From: Streptomyces pyxinicus | Lineage (GTDB): Bacteria > Actinomycetota > Actinomycetes > Streptomycetales > Streptomycetaceae | NCBI RefSeq assembly: GCF_024753135.1 | Contig: NZ_JANUGP010000005.1 | Coordinates: forward strand, 124,001 to 188,000 | Direction: 5' to 3' | Length of the DNA stretch: 64,000 nucleotides | Shown here: positions 61,679-64,000 of the stretch, one piece after another | Layout of the letters: every line of letters begins with the position of its first letter | Numbering within the stretch: position 1 is the stretch's first letter | Translations under genes and position numbers: made by a program | The notes under the pieces: generated by a model | The model's database searches: none | Seen by the model: the letters and a program-made list of their open reading frames with translations, nothing else | What the model was told of the DNA's origin: nothing

Positions 61679-63061
61679 TCAGCAGCCGAGGAGACGCTGC
61701 GCCAGGTACCCCTCGATCTGGTCCAGCGACACCCGCTCCTGCTTCATCGAGTCCCGCTCACGAACGGTGACCGCGTTGTCCTCAAGCGTGTCGAAGTCGA
61801 CGGTCACACAGAACGGCGTACCGATCTCGTCCTGCCGCCGGTAACGCCGCCCGATCGCGCCCGCGTCGTCGAACTCGATGTTCCAGTTCTGCCGCAGCGC
61901 CTGCGCGAGCCCCTTCGCCTTCGGGGACAGCTCCGGGTTGCGGGACAGCGGCAGCACGGCCACCTTCACCGGCGCGAGCCGGTGGTCAAGGCGCAGCACG
62001 GTCCGCTTCTCCAGCTTGCCCTTGGCGTTCGGCGCCTCGTCCTCGACGTACGCGTCGAGCAGGAAGGCCAGCATGGTCCGGCCGACACCCGCCGCGGGCT
62101 CGATGACGTACGGCGTCCAGCGCTCGCCGGCCTCCTGGTCGAAGTAGGAGAGGTCGGTGCCGGAGGCCTTGGAGTGCGCGCCGAGGTCGTAGTCCGTGCG
62201 GTTGGCGACACCCTCCAGCTCGCCCCACTCGCTGCCGCCGAACTGGAAGCGGTACTCGATGTCGGCGGTGCGCTTGGAGTAGTGGGAGAGCTTCTCCTTC
62301 GGGTGGTCGTACCAGCGCATGTTCTCCTCGCGGAGACCGAGGCCGGTGTACCAGCCCCAGCGCTGCTCCATCCAGTACTCCTGCCACTGCTCGTCCTCGC
62401 CCGGCTTGACGAAGAACTCCATCTCCATCTGCTCGAACTCGCGGGTGCGGAAGATGAAGTTGCCGGGCGTGATCTCGTTGCGGAAGGACTTGCCCATCTG
62501 CGCGATGCCGAACGGCGGCTTGCGACGCGAAGTGGTCTGCACCTGGGCGAAGTTGGTGAAGATGCCCTGGGCGGTCTCCGGGCGCAGGTAGGCGACGGAG
62601 CCGCTGTCCTGGGTCGGGCCGAGGTGGGTGGAGAGCAGGCCGGAGAACTGCTTGGGCTCGGTGAACTGGCCCTTGTTGCCGCAGTTGGGGCAGTTGACGT
62701 CGGCCAGGCCGTTCGCCGGGGCGTGGCCCTTCTTCTCCTCGTAGTGCTCTTCGAGGTGGTCCGCGCGGAACCGCTTGTGACAGGCGGTGCACTCGGTCAG
62801 CGGGTCCGTGAAGGTGGCGACGTGACCGGAGGCGACCCAGACCTCGGGGGCCAGGATGACGGACGAGTCGATACCGACGACGTCCTCGCGCGACGTCACC
62901 ATGTAGCGCCACCACTGGCGCTTGATGTTCTCCTTGAGCTCGACGCCCAGCGGTCCGTAGTCCCAGGCGGCACGCTGTCCGCCGTAGATCTCACTGCACG
63001 GGAAAACGAAGCCACGGCGCTTGCTCAGGCTGACGATGGTGTCGATCTTGTCGGCGGCCAC
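61679..63061 (-). CDS. glyS: Glycyl-tRNA synthetase
   Basis: 460 residues from a GTG, the normal length of the single-subunit bacterial enzyme. Class II motifs are visible: motif 2 in [18 protein letters not shown], and motif 3 in the [14 protein letters not shown] segment; a zinc ribbon has CTACHKRF and CPNCGNKG. It attaches glycine to tRNA-Gly. Divergent from the zinc-uptake gene. Confidence 0.97.
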   Translation of the reverse strand: MAADKIDTIVSLSKRRGFVFPCSEIYGGQRAAWDYGPLGVELKENIKRQWWRYMVTSREDVVGIDSSVILAPEVWVASGHVATFTDPLTECTACHKRFRADHLEEHYEEKKGHAPANGLADVNCPNCGNKGQFTEPKQFSGLLSTHLGPTQDSGSVAYLRPETAQGIFTNFAQVQTTSRRKPPFGIAQMGKSFRNEITPGNFIFRTREFEQMEMEFFVKPGEDEQWQEYWMEQRWGWYTGLGLREENMRWYDHPKEKLSHYSKRTADIEYRFQFGGSEWGELEGVANRTDYDLGAHSKASGTDLSYFDQEAGERWTPYVIEPAAGVGRTMLAFLLDAYVEDEAPNAKGKLEKRTVLRLDHRLAPVKVAVLPLSRNPELSPKAKGLAQALRQNWNIEFDDAGAIGRRYRRQDEIGTPFCVTVDFDTLEDNAVTVRERDSMKQERVSLDQIEGYLAQRLLGC

Positions 63062-63185
63062 GGTGCTCTCTTCATTACGACGACGGGCGTTGAAGCGAGA
63101 TGCTTCCAGCGAATGATTCAGGTTACCGGCGGGGGCTCCCCCTCGACCAAATCGGCCCCTGCTCCGAAGCCTCCACGAGGCATTG

Positions 63186-63223
63186 TTGACAACCGTTTCC
63201 AACTTTGTTGAAAATGACTGTCA
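63186..63223 (+). promoter_or_regulatory. Leaderless promoter with Zur-like box of the zinc-uptake operon
   Basis: TTGACA (63186-63191) and GAAAAT (63210-63215) are 18 bp apart, so transcription should start on or next to the ATG at 63223. The 15-mer at 63209-63223, TGAAAATGACTGTCA, matches the Zur box TGAAAATGATTTTCA at 13 of 15 positions and covers the -10 and the start site. Zn-bound Zur would therefore block transcription. Confidence 0.85.
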
Positions 63224-64000
63224 TGAACGTACGACGACGCCTGATATCCACGGCCGCCCTCGCCGCCGCCACCACGCTCGGTGCCGGCACCCTCACCGCC
63301 TGCTCCGGGGACAGCGCGGCCGCGGACAGCGGCAAGTTCGACGTCGTCGCGTCGTTCTATCCGCTGCAGTTCCTGGCCGAGCGGATCGGTGGCGGTCACG
63401 TCCACGTCACCGGTCTCACCTCCCCCGGCCAGGAACCGCACGACCTGGAGCTGAGCCCCAAGCAGATCGCCGGGCTCCAGGACGCCGACGCGGTCCTGTA
63501 CCTGAAGAACCTCCAGCCCTCCGTCGACGAGGCGGTGGCGCAGTCCTCGATCAGGACGAAGGTCGACGCGGCCGGCCTCACCACGCTGGAGGCGCACGGC
63601 AACGAGGTCGGCGGCCACGCGGCCGAGCACGACGACCACGAGGGCGAGGAGCACGGCGGCAAGGACCCGCACGTCTGGCTCGACCCGGTGCGCTACGCCC
63701 AGGTCGCCCAGGGCGTCGGCAAGGCCCTGGAGAAGGGCGACCCGAAGCACGCGGCGGACTACAAGAAGAACACCGCCGCCCTCGTGACCAGGCTCGACAG
63801 CCTGGACAAGCAGTTCAGGACCGGCCTGGCCGGCACCAGGAACAAGGTCTTCATCACCACCCACGCCGCCTTCGGCTACCTCGCCGAGCGCTACGGCCTG
63901 ACCGAGGAGGCCATCAACGGCCTCGACCCCGAGTCCGAGCCGAGCGCCGCCCGGGTCCGGGACCTGGAGAAGATGGCCAAGGCCGACGGCGTGACCACCG
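63223..64000 (+). CDS. znuA: Zinc-binding lipoprotein of a Zn(II) ABC importer, 5' part
   Basis: At least 259 residues before the window ends. The signal sequence (VRRRLISTAALAAATTLGAG) ends in the lipobox LTAC, anchoring the protein outside the membrane. Cluster A-I metal-binding features are present: VASFYPLQFLAERIGG, GQEPHDLELSPKQI (His), a mid-chain HDDHEGEEHGG His/Glu-rich loop, DPHVWLDPVRY (His) and ITTHAAFGYL (His). It captures Zn2+ for the membrane permease. The ATG at 63223 is the expected leaderless start; an ATG at 63214 in frame is less likely. The permease and ATPase genes should follow. Confidence 0.93.
   Translation, partial: MNVRRRLISTAALAAATTLGAGTLTACSGDSAAADSGKFDVVASFYPLQFLAERIGGGHVHVTGLTSPGQEPHDLELSPKQIAGLQDADAVLYLKNLQPSVDEAVAQSSIRTKVDAAGLTTLEAHGNEVGGHAAEHDDHEGEEHGGKDPHVWLDPVRYAQVAQGVGKALEKGDPKHAADYKKNTAALVTRLDSLDKQFRTGLAGTRNKVFITTHAAFGYLAERYGLTEEAINGLDPESEPSAARVRDLEKMAKADGVTT

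Overview
The window comes from a high-GC actinobacterium, almost certainly a Streptomyces. Codon third positions are overwhelmingly G/C, start codons are mixed (ATG, GTG, TTG and one probable CTG), many genes overlap by 1-4 nt (ATGA, GTGA, TGATG), and the core gene order hrdA-dnaG-(reductase)-dgt, ppdK-ROK, dusB, glyS-znuA matches the part of the Streptomyces chromosome where I recall these genes being neighbours. It is chromosomal core sequence with several accessory insertions; I see no rRNA, CRISPR array, insertion sequence or phage.

Layout. 1-0.7 kb: 3' end of a CPA2-type antiporter. 0.74-8 kb: a tightly coupled three-gene NTPase module on the minus strand, read VMAP -> MoxR ATPase -> giant vWA/NB-ARC/TPR protein, resembling the vWA-MoxR-VMAP ternary conflict systems. 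8.2-9.05 kb: a vapB antitoxin with a toxin remnant, a CAU-anticodon tRNA and two identical tRNA-Asn genes. 9.2-15 kb: a YtxH-like protein, a divergent FGGY kinase and a heterodimeric ABC exporter. 15-23 kb: housekeeping block (hrdA, dnaG, an FAD reductase, dgt) plus a SanA-like protein, an arylamine N-acetyltransferase and a gamma-glutamylcyclotransferase-like protein. 23.3-29 kb: a sortase F pair, a TSUP permease, a carbohydrate ABC uptake operon and a DUF4232 secreted protein. 29-36 kb: a Baeyer-Villiger monooxygenase flanked by two alpha/beta hydrolases with HxlR and IclR regulators, then a four-gene translationally coupled operon of unknown function.

36-43 kb: a catalase, an orphan RHH antitoxin-like gene, an unknown gene, and then the most striking accessory locus: GntR/YtrA repressor, DUF1648 membrane protein, SdpC-like toxin precursor, SdpA and SdpB. 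This resembles the Bacillus cannibalism-toxin system, with a DUF1648 protein where SdpI (immunity) would be expected and a GntR protein in place of SdpR. Base composition falls visibly in sdpC/sdpA, which suggests acquisition. 43-64 kb: ppdK, a ROK regulator, two (gluco)glycosidase/debranching-type genes, an LTA-synthase-like sulfatase, dusB, two MFS drug exporters (one with an MmyB-type divergent regulator and a palindromic operator), a TetR-AKR pair, a chitinase with two DasR-like boxes, glyS, and the start of a zinc-uptake operon with a Zur-like box over its leaderless start.

The two systems most worth following up are the Sdp-like locus (38.75-42.66 kb) and the vWA/NB-ARC/TPR-MoxR-VMAP module (0.74-7.98 kb).
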